A DNA stretch of 64,000 nucleotides from Lepus europaeus (lineage: Eukaryota > Chordata > Mammalia > Lagomorpha > Leporidae), in assembly GCF_033115175.1 (NCBI RefSeq), contig NC_084831.1:15415138-15479137 (forward strand), written 5' to 3'. Positions within the stretch are counted from its first letter, which is position 1; every line of letters begins with the position of its first letter. The translations under genes and the position numbers were made by a program. This document shows, piece by piece, positions 22,701 to 37,700 of the stretch. The notes beneath the pieces were generated by a model. The model worked only from the letters and a program-made list of their open reading frames with translations, did not search any database and had not been told where the DNA came from.

Positions 22701-25700
22701 TGGCCCCACTCACGGTAGGCATAGTTGGCCCCCTGGGTCCTGGTTACTGTGACGGTGATGGAGGCCTCCGCACCATTGCTGGCCCTGCAAACATATTCCC
22801 CAGCATCGGCAGGGGAGGTCTGGAAGATGTACAGGCGGGAGCCGCGAACCTGGGCAGGCAGGGGCGGCGGTGTGAGAGGGGGCTTCCCGGAGCCCAGCAA
22901 AAGCCCCCTGTCCCCCTTGAGCTGAGAATCACGAGCCCCCTAGCCCAGGAGCCAGAACCCCTGCCATCCACCGTCCTTGGTCCCCTCCCACATTCCTGAG
23001 GCTGCGTACCTGGTGCCGGGCGGGGAGGCTTCCCCCACGCTTGTACCACGTGACCTGGGCGTGGGCCTGCCCAGCCACCACACAGCTCAGATCTAGGGTC
23101 TGCCCCTCGGCCACCGTGGAGGAAGAGGACTCGATCCTGACAGGTGGGACAGGTCCTGGGGCTGTGGGGACAGGGGCCGGGTTAGTAGATGCTCCCCAGA
23201 AGAGGGGACAGGAACTGCACAGCCTGGGCGCCAAAGCCAGGCCCAGGTCTGGGGGGTTTGGTGGCCTGGCCTTGATGTCCATAGCCCAGTGACCCTGACG
23301 GGGGATCTGAGCAAGCCTTGCCCGGGGGTCAGGATGTGCGGGAGCTGACAGCCGAGGCTCGGGGACACCAAGGGTCAGGTGTGGCAACCTGCAGAGTGGT
23401 GCATGCTGGGATGACGGAAGACCTTGTCTCGGACACACAGGGGCTGCCTGGGCAGGGCCGGTGGCCGGCTCTAGCCTGGGCCTCCTTCCCCAGCTGCTGG
23501 GGCCTCAGCCCCCGGAAGGCTTTCATCCTCTTCCAGCTATCCGTGGTGCCGGGAGTCACTCACCAGGCATGGAGCCCGAGGCCTCGATGGAGACCAGGAC
23601 GGAGGTCTCCAGGTGCTCCGAGCCCAGGAGCACGCGGCACATGTACTCGCCCGAGTCGGCGGGGGACACCTGGTGCAGCCGCAGCAGTGAGCCGTGGGTC
23701 TGCGTGACAACAGGTTGCAATGAGAGGGGGCCAGAGCAGCCCCAGCCAACCCCTCCAGCAGGCTGGCCCGGGGGGGCTGCTGTACCTGGTGCCGGGCGGG
23801 GAGGCTGCCCCCACGCCTATGCCACGTGACCTGGGCGTGGGCCTGCCCGGGCACCACGCAGTTCAGATCCAGCGTCTGCCCTTCGGCCACGTGGGAGGAG
23901 GAGGACTCGATGCGGATGGGCTGGGTGCTGCCCGGAGCTGGGGTTCAGAGAGGCTGGTCAGAGGCCTGGGTCTGGAGCCCTAGCCAGCACCCCAGGGCAC
24001 AGGGCCTTGGGCTATGGTGGGGCCTCCATCTGGGATGGAAGCGAGGCCTTTCTGGGCCTGGGACCACACTCCTCTGCCCGCCCCCAACCTCTGATCGGCG
24101 TTCCAGGCCCATTTGCACTTTCTTGACGACCGAGTGCCCTGGCCTGCAGGGGCCCAGAGACCTTTCCTGCCAGGGCTGCACCCCCAGATGCTGCCACAGA
24201 GAATGAGACGGCTGGTTCCCTCTGTGTTTCTCACGTGCTCCAAGTACCTTTCAGCATCTCCTTTCAACCACACCAGGAGCCAGCCCATTGTCTCCATTTC
24301 ACAGATAAGGAAACTGAGGCCTCCGCAGGTACAAGAACTAGTCCAGGGCTGACAAGGGGCAGAGCCCGGATTTGAACCCAGGCCAGCCTGGCTCCCAGCT
24401 TGGTGCTCAACCCTGACATTCTGCTGTGTCCTGACCAATTCTGAAACAATTCTTTCTTGTGGGGTCCCAGGGAAGCCAGACCAACCTTATCCCCACCCCA
24501 GGTCAGGCAGGCAAGGTCGAGGACTGCCTGATGGTCCTCTGTCCCAAGCCACTGAAGAGACCACAGGAACCTTCCCTAGGAGCAACGGGGAGACCCCTTC
24601 CCAGCCCCATGGGCCTCCTCACCTGGGGCATGGCTGGGGCCTGCATGGGTGCCGCGGAGGACAGAGATGGTGATGGTGGCCTCCTTGGGGCCGGAGCCGT
24701 TCTCCACGCGGCACACGTATTCTCCGGAATCAGCGGGGGAGACCTGAGGGAGCCGCAGCCGGGAGCCGTGCACCTGCGCCAGGTTGGGGCAGAGCCGTGT
24801 GAGGACAGAGCCAGGGGATCTCTCAGCAGACTCTCACTGGCCCTGCTCTGAGCCACCCACGCCAGGTGCTGGCGAGGGAGGGAAACAGCCCCCAGCCCCC
24901 GCCCTAGGCTCGGGGACCCTCCTACCTGTGAGCGGGGAGGCAGGCTGGCCCCTCGCCTGTACCACGTGACCTGGGTGTGGGCAGACCCTGCCACCACGCA
25001 GTTGAGGTCGAGCGTCTGCCCTTCTGTCACGGATGGTGAGGAGGACTCGATCCTGACCGGAGGCGGTGAGCTGTCGCCTGAGGCTGCGGCCAGAGGAAGG
25101 CTGAGTGGGCCTCTGGGGAGCCTCGGCGTGCCCTCCTCCCCACGCCCTCTGCCTCTGGGGTGGGGGGGACCCGCACCTGTAAGGACGACCACCTGGATGC
25201 GGGCCTGGGCGGTGCCTGCAGGGCTGGTGGCCACACAGAGGTAGAAGCCGGCGTCGGCGGCGGTGATGGCTGGGATGAGCAGCGTGGCGATGTCCGTGCG
25301 CTCAGACCGGGCCTGCACATGTTGGGAGGGGTCAGCAGGCAAGGGCGAGCGGCCCGAGGAAGGCAGAGGGGCCACACAGGGGAGAGGCAGGCACACAGCC
25401 CACCTGGGGTACCAAGGAGGATGGGGCCAGGCAGCAAAGAGGAAGCAAAGAGCAACTGGGTGCAGGGCCCCAGGTGGCTGCCATCTTGGAAGTAGAGGGA
25501 GCCAGAGAGGAGATGGGGAGGGAGGGGAGGCAGGAGGGGGGACCCAGGGCGCTGCCTGGCCTCACCTGTGGGGGGAGGCTGCCCCCTTCCTTCCTCCAGG
25601 TGATGGTGGCACTGGGCACCCCAGCAGCCCTGCAGTACAGCCTCACGGTGTGGCCTTCGTGTACCTGCGTCCTCTCTGGGCTCACCTGCACCCGAGGACC

Positions 25701-28700
25701 ATTGCCCCCTGCAGACGGAGCATGGTGAGCACACCGTCTGGCCGCCCCCGGGCTCCCAGCCGCCATCCCAGCCCGGCCTGCTCACCATGGACATGGAGCA
25801 CTGCCCTGGCCACGTGCTGCCCGGCGCTGTTATGGGCTCTGCACAGGTACGGCGCCTGATCGGAGGGCTCGACCGCCGGCAGGCGCAGGATGCCGCCGCG
25901 GACTTCGGCCTTCTGAGGGAGCTGGCCGCCGGGGCCCCCTGGGGTGGAGACGGGGTCAGCACCCTCAGGAATGGCACTGCTCTGCCCGCCCCGGGGAGCG
26001 GGGAGGAGAGCCCACAGCCTCTGCCGGCTCCCATCCAGGGAAGCCAGGCCCTGGGAGTCAGTCCCGTGCCGGCCTCACCTATCCACTCGAGGTTGGGCAT
26101 GGGGTTCCCGGTGGCGCTGCAGCGGAACTCGGCCACCTGGCCGGGCTGCACCGTGAGCTGCGGGGGGTGGATGGAGACCGTGGGGGCAGACGAAGTGGCC
26201 GAGGCTGAGAGGAGGAAGAAAGGAAATGTGGTCAGGGTGGGGAGTGGCGTCAGACCCGTGGCCTGGCCACGGCCTCCTGCCTGCGCCCTCTGCTTCCACT
26301 TGAGCCTGCTGGGGCCGGCTTGTCTACACAGCAGGCAGACGGGGTCTTGTTACGTCCCCACTAAGGGCCTGTCCACGGCTCCCTGGTGCTCTCCAAATAA
26401 AATCTAGACTCTCATTCTGATCCACCACATACTCCACTCTCACCACTGCTTACAACTCCAAGTTCCTCCCTTGACTCGAGCCACGCAAACGCACCAACAC
26501 GTTCCTGGCCCAGGGCCTTTGCACGTGCTGCTCTCGTTGCCGCGGACACGCGGTGGCAGCTCTGTGGTTGGCTCACCTTCTTTCCCTCCAGGTCTCAGCT
26601 TGGACGTCGCCTCCCAGAGAGGCCCCTCCCACCCTGCGTCTTGCTCATGGCTCCGTGCGTTCCTACTCTGCACTCATCACCTGGTCTACTGATCCTGTTT
26701 GTTCCTCTGTTGCCGTGCTGGCTCCCAGCCAGCACATGCACTTCCTGTTCTCCACCCTGCTTCTCTAGGGTCTAGACAAGGGCCTGGCAGACTTCATGCA
26801 GGCAGCAGGTGGCAGTCCCGGTGGGTGTGGGGGCAGAGCTGGGGCTGGGAGATATGTACCCTGCACGTGCAGTGTGGCGGTGCCCTGGTCCATGGCGAAC
26901 ATGTTGGAGCCGGTGCACACGTAGGTGCCCGCGTCGCTTGGCTGCACGCCGCGGATGGTCAGGATGCCGTTGAAATCCATGGCTCGCGAGGGCAGCTTGC
27001 CGTTGTGCAGGCGGGTCCACACCAGGGTGTAGGCTGGGGACTGCAGGGCAGAGGGGGTGGGAAGGAGCTCATGGGGGAGGCTCCGAGATCCCGGACAGGG
27101 ACGCTGCCTGGCTCCACCCCTGCCCGCCCACCTTGCTTTTGGCCGTGCAGATGAAGGTGACGTCGGCCCCGGGGCGCACGCTCTGGCTCCGCTGCTCCTC
27201 CACTGTCACTGTGATGGGTTTGCTCGGAGCCTCTGTGGGGACAGGAAGCTTGCCAGTGAGCCAGGTGCTGGCCGTGTCCACGCCCTGTGTCCATCACCTC
27301 TGAGTGTCACTGCTTTTTCTAGCTCAGCTTAGACGCCAGTCCACTCCCTGCTGCCTCCTTCCCTCCTCCTGGCTGAACCCAGCTGCCCACATTCTCCCTG
27401 CTGGCACCGAGCGGCCAGCACCACATGGTCGGAGAATGTCACTCCATGAGCCTGTGGGCCCCAGGGCCTTAGAACGTCACCACAAATGAGCTCCTGACTC
27501 TTCACACTTGGCTCCAACTGGGGTTCTCCAGCAGGTTCAAGGTCCCAGCCTCCCCAGCAACCACTTCACACCTCCTCCCATCTCTTCCACCTGCTACTTG
27601 CACCTTTCCACGCTCACGGCCAAGGGCTTCACTTGCTGAGAAAATGCAAATGACTTGTCACCCGTGTTCCCATCATTCCACATCTACCCGCCTCCCTTCT
27701 TCCCTTCCTGGCCCCTGAAGGCCGGGGCCCTTCTCCCGCCCTCTCAGCGCCCCTGTACCCCCGAGAGCCGGCCCTCTCCCTCCCTCCAACTCCACCTATC
27801 TCTTATAACTTCAGCCTCTCCTCTCCCTCTCTTGGGACCGTCCCACCCCACAAACGCGTTCTAGGATTTCCCCCACACTCCCCCAGCCTCTGCCCCATTT
27901 CTGGGCGTTCCTTCTGAGCCACGACCCCAGGAAGTTTCCTGCACTTGCTGCCTGCCCGCCCACTCTCTGCCTTGCTCGAGATGGTTTCCACCCTTCCGCC
28001 CTGACGACTGCTCTACATGGAGGCTCAGCTCCAAGGGTCCTTCCTGCCCAGAGGTGGCTGGGGAGATGGCTATGTTCTCCTGGAAGCACCTCTCCTCGCT
28101 CACTTCTTGGACACCATGGTGCCCTGGCTTCTGCCTGTCTCGCCGGCTGCACCCTGTCTTCTGTTGTCCTTCCGCTTCAACCAGACAGGCTCAGCTCGGA
28201 GCTCCCTGGGCCCTGTCTTCCAGCCACACTTCCCGTGCCCATGGCTCCCAGATCCACTTCTGCAGCGAGGGCCTCCTGCCTGACCTGAGTCACAAATCCA
28301 ACTAGATATCGCCCCAACGTTTCAAACTTTACCAAACTCAGACCACACCTAGGATCTCTGACCTGTTGGTCGCTGGGGCTGCGGGTGCCCTGTCACTCCA
28401 GTGCCTGCCTGCCTGACTTCTGCCAGCCACTGCATTCCTTTGGAGAGGGGCTGTCTCGGGCCTCTGGAGCCCACCGTGCAAGCAGGGGGGCTGAGGCTCC
28501 CAGCAGAGGCACTGACAGTAGCCGGCATGCACGGGCCCCAGCTCCCTGGACAGCGAGTAGGGTGACTTAGAGGTGCACGTTCTGCACGGGCTCCCAGGAT
28601 CCTTGGCTGCATTAAGCAACGCCTACTAATGGCCATCCCCTACTTGATGATGTCCCTTTTACTGGACGCCTTCCCTTGCCTGTCTCCTGCGCCCTCCCTG

Positions 28701-31700
28701 GAATACTTGCACACAAATCCTTGTCTCCGACTCTGCTTTTGGGGAAGCCTCAGTGAAGAGGCTCCATGCTGGGGCTGTGTCCCTAGGGACTCACCAGTGA
28801 CCAGCAGCTCTGCCCGGCTGCTGTTGGCATGGTGGAGATTACGGCAGGTGCAAATGTAGACCCCGGCGTCCGAGGGCTGGACGCTGGGGAAGTGAAGCTC
28901 GGAGCCTGGAGAAAAAGGTAGGAGCTCATGGGTGCAGGCAGGGGCCTTTCTCCCATCCAGCCCCGTGTGCAGGGGCAGGCACAGGCCTGGGGTGGCTTGG
29001 ATCGCTGAGGAGTACGGGGTCACAGGTACCTTGATGTCGCTGCTGGGTGCTGCTGGGCACAGGCCGCCCGTCCTCACGGGACCAGTAGAAGTAGTGGGGG
29101 GGGCTCCCACTGACCTGGCACCGCAGGGAGTAGGGGCCGCCCTGGGGCACGACACTCCGAGCAGGGTGGACCTGGACCACCAGCGGGGCTTGGTCTGCTG
29201 GGAAGGTGGACAGCAGAGGCCATTCAGGCGGGGGCCCTTGGCACGCAGCCTGGTCACAGATAATTCTGTTCTGTCCTCTCCCAGACCTATGTTTCCCCCA
29301 AATACCCTAGACTCCCCGCCTTGCCATCACCCCACTTACCCTGGGGCAGGCACCGGCCCCCTTGCACGTTGGGGTTACCCACATACCCTGGGGCGCACCT
29401 GTATGGAGGAACAAGGACCAGCTGTCAAGCCACAAGGGACCCAGTGCCTCACGAGGGACCCGGGGAGTCAGAAGCTTCTGGTGTGGGGTGAGGAGGCTCA
29501 GGGCTCTGGAAGGACTCTGGGGACCAAAGTGGCCCTACTACAGGGCCTCAGCGAGCGGAGAAAGTGGAGTGTAACAGGGAGCACTAGCAGGCTGGGAGTG
29601 AAAGCAGGAAGGCCTCCTTTGTGTAGAGAAACCTTCATTTGGGGCCAGCGCTGTGGCATAGTGGGTAAAGCCTCCACCTGCAGTGCCCGCATCCCATATG
29701 GGCGCCGGTTCATATCCCGGCTGCTCCACTTCCAGTCCAGCTCTCTGCTATGGCCTTGGGAAGCAGTAGAAGATGGCCCAAGTTCTTGGGCCCTGCACCC
29801 GCATGGGAGACCAGGAGTAAGCTCCTGGCTCCTGGCTTCGATTAGCCCAGCTCCAGCTGTTGCAGTCAACTGGGGAGTGAACCAGTGGATGGAAGACCTC
29901 TCTCTCGGCCTCTCCCTCTCTCTCTGTGTAACTCTTTCAAATAAATAAATAAATCTTTAAAAAAAAAAAAAACACCTTTAGGGGTGGATGTTTGAGGCAG
30001 AGGTTAAGACCTCACTTGGGATGCCCACAACCCAGATCAGAGTGCCTGGGTTCAAGTCCTGGCTCTGCCTCCCATTCCAGCTTCCCGACAGCGCAGCCTG
30101 GAAGGCAGGAGGTGACAGCTCAAGTACGTGGGTTGCTGCCACCCACGTGGGAGACCGGATAGAGTCCCTGGCTTTGGCCCGACCCAGCCTTGGCTACTGG
30201 GGGCATTTGGGCAGTGAACTAGCAGTTGGGAGATCTCTGTCTCTCAAATCAACAAAAATAAATAAAATCTTGAATACAATGAAAGTAAATTAATAAAAAT
30301 TGAAAAAAACTCTTAAATACATAAAAGGTAAATTATGTTGGTGGAAAAAAAAAAAAGGAGGGCCATGCATCGTTTTTCCATTACACGTTTTCCATGAACT
30401 CTCTGAAGCTCCCTCGGATTTCCACAACGGCTCTTTCTTCTGCCCTGCCTGCTACTCCAGGTGGCAGACTCCACAGGGGCTGGGACAGGATGCATTTTGC
30501 TCCCCACTTTTTCCCCAGGGCCTCCGCACACTGTGTGGCACACAGCAGGTGTTGCTGAATGAGCAAACGGTGCTGAGCCTTGAAGGTTAAAAGGGAATGA
30601 GCCGGGGAGGAGTGGTTTGGGGGTGAAGAATGTTCCTCAAAGAGGGACTAGCATATGCAAGACCTGAATACTAAGAATTCAAAAAGTCCAGTTCAGTTGG
30701 AGGGGACAGCTGGGTGTCAGAGTGGGGAGACTGAGGCACGGCACAGTGGCCTAGCATGCGTGGTCTTGTCTCGGGAGCATTTTGGGCAGGGAAGGGGCAC
30801 GACCCTGGTGGAGACCCTGGTGGAGACTTCGGCCCATCATCATTCAGGGCTCCCAGCTCAGGGGCTACCATTTGCCCTGTCCCTTCGCCCTCCTCTCTGC
30901 AAACTTACTGCTCGCAGTACTGGCCGGTGTAGCCGGGCTCACAGGCTGTGCAGCGGTACCCATTGCCTCCCAGGCTCTCACAGGTGCGGGAGAACCTGAG
31001 GAGGGCGGGGCAGAGGTCAGGTCACAGGAAGTCCAGCCTCCACTGGCTCCCTGAAAGCCAGCACGGTGCAGGGCCCTCCCTCCTCGGCCTTGGGCCTTGA
31101 GCATGGGTACCCACATGTTCTCTGGATTGGTCAGCGGGCAGGCACAGGGCTGGCAGTCCTCAGGCGTCCCGGCCGTGGCGTCTCCATAGTAGCCAGGGGC
31201 ACACAGCTCGCAGAACTCCCCGGCGGCGTTGTGTTGGCATTGCTGTGGGGCACAAGCACGTCACACCCCAGCCCTCCCTGACGCTGGAGTGCACCCCTGA
31301 CCCACCAGCTCCGAGCGCGTGGATGTCCCTTACAGAGAGGGTCGCGGAGGGGCACAAAGATGTTGTGACAAGGACGTGCATTTCTGAGAGGTGGAAACAA
31401 AATAAACACCCAGGAACAGGGAACTGGCTCAGGGGAAAAGCAGCCCTGGGGCGGGGCATGGCAGCCGGGACACCCACACCCCCGTCCCTGCTCACACCCC
31501 AGGGGGCACCCCAGGGGGCAGCCGATGATGGCTCAAGTACTTGGGTCCTGGCCGTCCAGGTGGGAGACCCAGATGGAGCTCTGGCTCCCAGTATGGGCCT
31601 GGCCCAGCTGCCATTTGGGGATGGAGCTCTGTCTGCCTCGCAAATAAAAACAATAAATAAAAATACTCATCCAAATAGTAGTGAAAAAGATGCTGATTAC

Positions 31701-34700
31701 ATTTCCTACACTTTTCTACCTCAATACCTAAACGTAAGATCCAAGGCAGGCAGAGGGACACACACGCTTCAACGTGAAAACGCGTGTGGGTTACACAGCC
31801 TCCCCCAGAGAGGCGGGTGCAGCGGGAACCCGGCAAGTTCCGTGCTCCAGGTTTAGCCTGTGGCTCTGACAACCACTTGGCCCTTGACCGTGACCCCTAG
31901 AGGGCAACTCACAACAACTCTGAGTCCTGGAGGTTAAACAAAACCAAACAACTGGAATGCTAGGAGAGATGGTCAGGCACCGCTAGGTGAGAACAGCAAG
32001 CACAAAGGCCCTTTGTTTAGTTGTAAATGAAAAGTTCGTGCTGCAGTGCAAATCTGCAGGGAAAGGGGGCAGGAGAGCTCCTCCCCCGCTCCAGGCAGAG
32101 GATTTTCCTTGCCTTCTGGTTGGTCTCTGGTTTGACTCCTCTACCAGAGAACGCGTCACTTAGGCGATAAGAGACTGAAGTTCAGTAAGAACCACAGATC
32201 CTTAGTACAAACTACAGTTTTGTTTGCTTGTCTGTACAAAGAAGGATGTTGTTCCACAGCTCTGGAAGCCCCTAGGTGCCCTGCCCACAGGCTGTGCCCA
32301 TGACCCTGCCCTAGACCCAGGCCTGTCTTGCCAAGTCCACCCCTCCCTGTCCACGCCTGGCCCTGGGCCCCCACCCAGGCCCAGCCAGCTGACCCCCGGC
32401 CCCAGCCTTGCTGGCACTCACCGAGCAGGCCCCGGTCTCTGGGTGGCACAGGTCTGAGTGGCCGTTGCATTCACACAGCTCGCAGTGGCCGAGATAGAGC
32501 CCACTCCCAGTGCGCGTGTAGCCGGGGGCACAGTCCTGGGGGGCAGAGGGAAGGGTCAGTTTCCATTCCCAAGCCTGGAGGTGCATCCAGAGTCAGCAGG
32601 CCCACTCCCTCTCCCCAGAGCTGGGGCAGTCCTGGGCCCAGCCGTCCAACCCAAGCCCGCTCTTGATAACTCTGAGCCCCATGTTCCCCCTTCACTGCCT
32701 CCACCCTGCAGAGCCACGCAGTGTCTCCAGGCCCTGCCGTGTGGCTGCAGCCTCTCTGAATCTGGTGAAACCATAGTCACCCTAGTGGAGACTCCTTCCA
32801 TATCCCCAGGACTCAGTTCCCTGAGACTCCTTCAGCAGCAAGGCTCCTGCCTACAAATCCTCGCGCCTAATGGGAAAGACCCAGGCTCCGGATGAGCCCT
32901 TACAGGTTCCCCAGGGCTGCAATGCCCCCCCCCCCCCGAACAGAGCGGAAGGGGCCAGAGCACACAAAACCCAGCGAGGCTTTCACGCATGGGTATGTGC
33001 AGCCACAGGCTCCAAAACCAAGCATTTCTGGGGCCGACACTGTGGCATTAAAGGGTTAAGCAGGCATCCCACAAGGGCGCAGGTTCAAGTCCAGGCTGCT
33101 CCACTTCTGATCCAGCTCTCTGCTAATGCACCTGGGAAAGCAGCGGAAGATGGCCCAAGTGCTTGGGCTCCTGCACCCGCGTGGGAGACCTGGAAGAAGC
33201 TCCTGGCTCCTGGCTTTGGATCTGCTTAGTTCTGGCCATTGCGGCCATTTGGGGAGTAAACCAGTGGATGAAAGACCTCTCTCTCCCCCTCTGTAACTCT
33301 GCCTTTCAAATAAATAAATAAATCTTAAAAAACCAAAACCCAACGTTTCTGCTGTGGCACCTGCTCTGGTCTTCCCTCTGCACCACCCCAGAGCCAGGTC
33401 CAGGGATCTGTTCTGTCTTTCTGTGGACAATGTGTGTGTGCCAAGGGTGGTGGGGTCCCCAGGGGCTCCCCCTTCATAGCCCCAAGAACATAAAAGCCAC
33501 ATAGTGGGTTGGGAATTCTTGCGGCCACAACAAGGAGCAAAGATGGGAAAGGGCAGGGAAGTGGACTTCCTGCCGCGGGGCGTCCCCAGCAGGGGGCGTG
33601 CTCTGCCCAAGCCTCACCTCACTGACTTCAGCGGGGCGCCTGCTGAGTGCCCGTCCTCACTTCCGCCCCTGCCACCCTTCCCTCCACCCGGCTTCCTTGT
33701 CCTCCCCCTCCCCGTCCACCCCAGCAGAACTTTCCCTGGCCCAGCTCCGATGGAGCCCAGCGCTCCTGCACGGCCTGGGAGATTCCTGCTGCAGGAAACC
33801 TTGCTCCAGGCCTTGCAAAGCGGGGCCCTCCCGGGCTTTTTTTTTGGGGGGGTGTGACCCTGAGTGCCTGCGCATTCAGCCCTCCTGCCTCCAACCCCCC
33901 CCCCCCCCGGCTCCCTGTGTCCGCCCCCCTGTGCTTGTCCACACTCCGCTCAGGGCTGGTCATTTCCGTTTCTCTAGTCTGCCTGTCTCTGAGGGGCATC
34001 AGAAGGCACAAGCCGGGTCTTAACCTCCTGCGAAGCCCATGCTTGAGGCAGTACTGCCCAGTGGTTAGGACACACTGGGCTTCGGTGTCCATCAGACCTG
34101 GGTTCCATAGGTTTCTGCCCCAGGTAAGCTGGGGTGAGTCACCCACCCCTCAGTGCCTCTGCTTTTCTTTTGCAATCCACTAAGGGAGGAACTGCACGCA
34201 TCAGTTATCTCACCTGCTGGGAGGAATGCATGAGATGATACTAAGAGCAGCCAGTTAGGAACCACGGGCCACGGCAGTGCCACGTGACCAGCTGTGGCTG
34301 AGCAGAGGGGCTGGGCCAGCCACACACTCACCTCGCAGGACAGGCCCACGTAGCCCGGGGGACAGCGGCATTCCTCCACTTCAAGGGCCCGGGGTCCGTC
34401 CGAGGGCCCGGGCTGGGCGACTTCCAGGCTGACAGCGCTGATGCTGGCTGTCAGCGGCACGGAGGAGAACGTGGCGCGCACCAGGATCTCGTCCAGGTCG
34501 GCCAGCGCCATCAGGAGGTGCTCGCGGGTGGCCGGCTGCCCGTCGGGCCGGCGCCAGAATTCCTGGGGGGCAGGGGGAGAACCACCAATATGGGCGAGGG
34601 GCGCGGGGGTATGCGTGCTGCTCCTGCGGCCCCCGCCCCCAACGCCTGCCTTCCAGGCACTGAGGGTGGGCTGGGAGGGGAGGATGGGGGAGCCACATGC

Positions 34701-37700
34701 GGCTGGCAACCTCAAAGCCAGACTCCGAATCAGGGTGGGGATCAGGCGGGCAAGCACCTCTCACCTCTCTGAACACGATCTCGTAGCTCCTCCTCTCAGC
34801 GCCCTGCGGCAGAGGCTGGGAGGCTACCAGCATGATGTTGTTGCCCTGGGGAGACACCAGTGGGACTGAGGACACACAGAGGCTTGGGAACATGGGGCAG
34901 GGGGAGGGGCCAGCCACTGTAACGTGCAGTCCCCCAGCTCCCCGCACTCCCAAGTCTTGTGACTCAGGCACCTGCCCACCGCCCCTCCTCCCAGCAGCCA
35001 TGCCCTGGCCTGGGTCGTGTCCACCTGGGCAGGTTGGGGCTGGGGGTGTGGGTGCAACCTCCAGCCCTTGCCAGGCCCAAGTGCCTGCTGAAGTGGAGGG
35101 ACTCGGTGTGGACAGTGCCTTCTTCCCTCAGGGCAGGGGGTGCGCGTGCTCACCGTGATCTGGATGTCAGGGTCAGAGAGGGGGCTGCCCTGTGGCCCCG
35201 CCGTGTAGGAGAGGGTGTAGCGCAGCTTCCCGCCGTAGGCCGCCACCTGCAGAGGCAAGCCAGGGGCACAGGCTGAGTGTGCCTCCTGCTGGGGCTGTGT
35301 GTTCCACTGGACGGGCGAGGGGCAGAGCCTCCTCAAGACGTTTTGCACCTGTGCCACACCCCCCAGCCCCCTGAGGTCAGGGTGTGTGGCCTGTGGTTGT
35401 CTCAGTTCCTCCACAGTCTCGGCATGGGGGGGGGGGGGCAAGACCCCAGGCATCCTCCTTCCTGTTCCATGGGGTTCCCCAGTCTCTATCGTCCCAGGGT
35501 CCCTGCAGGTCCCTTTTTAGGGACAGGGGTTTCCCACGAAGCAGACCAGGATAACTACAGTGAGGCCTCAGGGAGGCTACAAGGTTGCCAAGCTCTCAGT
35601 CACCAGCCACGGGTTCGGGGCTGCACGTGGCCCCTTGGGGTCCTTGCCTCCCGGGCAGGTGGCTTTTGTTTTCTCAGAATCCATTCCTCTTTTCTGCAGA
35701 TTGCACCTGGTTTTCTTCCCCTACCTGCAGGCTGTGTGGCTCAAGGGGCCTGGCCCCTGCTCCTCTGCACTGGACAAGAGCCAGGCCTGGCCCACCTGCA
35801 CGTCCCACCACACCCCTGTCCACCCCATCAGGGATGGACAAGGGACCCTGGCCCTTCTCTTTCTACTGAAACAGAGCGACTCCCTTCTCTAGTCACACGA
35901 GAAGCTGGACAGTGACACCAACTGAGGCACAGCCCTAATGGGCCCCTGGATCCAGCCACGCCTGATACCAGATGGCCCTGCCCTCTGTAGCTGCGTGAGC
36001 CAACAGGTTCTTGGTCGCCGATGAGCCGGCTGGGCCTGGGTTTGCTGTTGCCCGGGACTGGAAGAGCTCTTCCACTTGCCGCAGTGGCTTTCATGCGGGC
36101 AGCTGAGACCCCAGCTCTGCCACCAGGGCAGGTGTCCAGCCAGTGCCACGCTATACCACGCTGGCCCTGTGCGTTCAACATTCAGTTGAGGAGCAGTCAT
36201 CAATTGCCTGCTAACGACTGCCAGGCCCCGGGGACATTCTTCACAAGCTCAGGGCGTGGTAGGGAATTCAGGGACATAACCAAAGTACCGTGAAACAACT
36301 GCTTTCCTGTTTACTTTGGATGCCAGCAAGTTCCCGGCCATCCCCGGCCACCAGCTTTCTAGCAAGCTGCAGGCGTGTACAGCGCAGTGGGTAAGGGGCA
36401 GACACCGCAGTCCAAAAGACCGGGGTCCAAACTCCAGCTTTACTGGCTGTTCAGCCTTGCACACATCACCTAACCACTCTGAGCCCCATTCTGTTCCCAT
36501 GGAAATGGCAACAAAAGTAATATGTGCTTAAGGGGTATCACAAGGATTATGTAACACAGGACACGCAAAAGGACGCACTTAGCACACTGCCAGCTCTTCC
36601 CCTGGCTTCAGGCCTCTCCTTTCCCTCGCTTGCGCTGGGTGTTACTCTGCAGCTGTCACATGTTATGTGCATTCTTCCAGGGCATTCTAGACTGTCTTTG
36701 GAACACGTGGCGGCAGTATCAACTAGTACTGATACCAGCGCCAATGCCAGCGCCAATGCCAACGCCAGGAAGCATCATCAGACTGACGCTGAGCTCTGGG
36801 GGGGTGAGGGGCCTCTTCTCACACAGGTGCAGGTGGGCGGGCGTCATGGTGCAGGGGTGGAGTCACCTGGGACACCCACACCCTCTCTCAGAGCACTGGC
36901 TCAAGTCCTGGCTGCTCCACTTCCAATCCAGCTCCCTGCCAATGTGCCTGGGAAAGCAGTGGAAGTGCCTGGGCCTCATTCACCCATGTGGGAGACCTGG
37001 CTGGAGCTCAGGGAGTGAACCAGAGGATGGAAGGTCTCTCCTTTTGTCTCTGTCTCTGACATGCCTCTCAACTAAATACATAAATCTCTTAAAGAGTTAC
37101 AGCCCATAGTAACTTAATCAGTGCTTCAGGAATGAATGAATGAGTGAATGAATGCAGGACCCAGGTCTAAGGGAGCCGAGAGAGGAGGCGCAGGGGAACC
37201 CCTCCCACGGGAGACAGCCCCTGTGCCAGGGCCAGGGCCTGGCCGAAGGGTGAAGGAAGAGGTGAGCAAGATTCCAGCTGCGCTCTGAGCTGGACGTGGG
37301 GCCCCACACAAGCCCCTTCCCCTCTGTGGGCCTCAGCTCGCCCACGTAAAGGACGCTTACAGAGGGCTCATCTGGGATTTTCGGATCCTGACCCCCCTGT
37401 CTCCCCCGACTCCTCGTTACCTTGTCCCTCAGGAAGGCCTGGGGCAGCTGCCAGTAATAGCGGCTCCCGGGGAGCAGAGAGAAGCCTTCGTAGGAGAGAG
37501 CAAACTAGGACAGAGGACAGGCAGTGAGAGTGGAGGGCGGTGGGCGCCCACGGGCGGAGGTGGTGGACGCGGGACGGGGTGGGGGGGCCAGAGGCGGGGA
37601 GGGGGTGGGACCCCCACACTCCCACCATAAGCCCAGCTTGCCTCTCTCTCTGGACGTGGCTTGGGCCAGCACCTCCTCCTATACTGTGGGCTCCCCTTGT

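Noticed and set aside
23318-23707. Plus-strand ORFs opposite the Ig exons (many of 100 codons or more across 4-26 kb)
   Set aside because: Shadows of conserved minus-strand exons with G/C-rich third positions; frames end at exon-intron changes and none has a domain.
15438-25083. Regularly spaced similar sequences that could suggest a CRISPR-like or satellite array
   Set aside because: They are the paired exons of tandem Ig modules: spacing varies, splice sites flank each unit and each unit codes an Ig half-domain.
25390-25412. Acceptor-like CCTTGGTACCCCAG upstream of exon 48
   Set aside because: Using it would add sequence with no counterpart at the conserved [10 protein letters not shown] junction; the acceptor at 25313-25315 fits the known protein and phase.
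29641-30275. tRNA-like heads in several introns
   Set aside because: They are the tRNA-derived heads of C-repeat SINEs, followed by SINE bodies and A-rich tails, not tRNA genes with intact cloverleafs.
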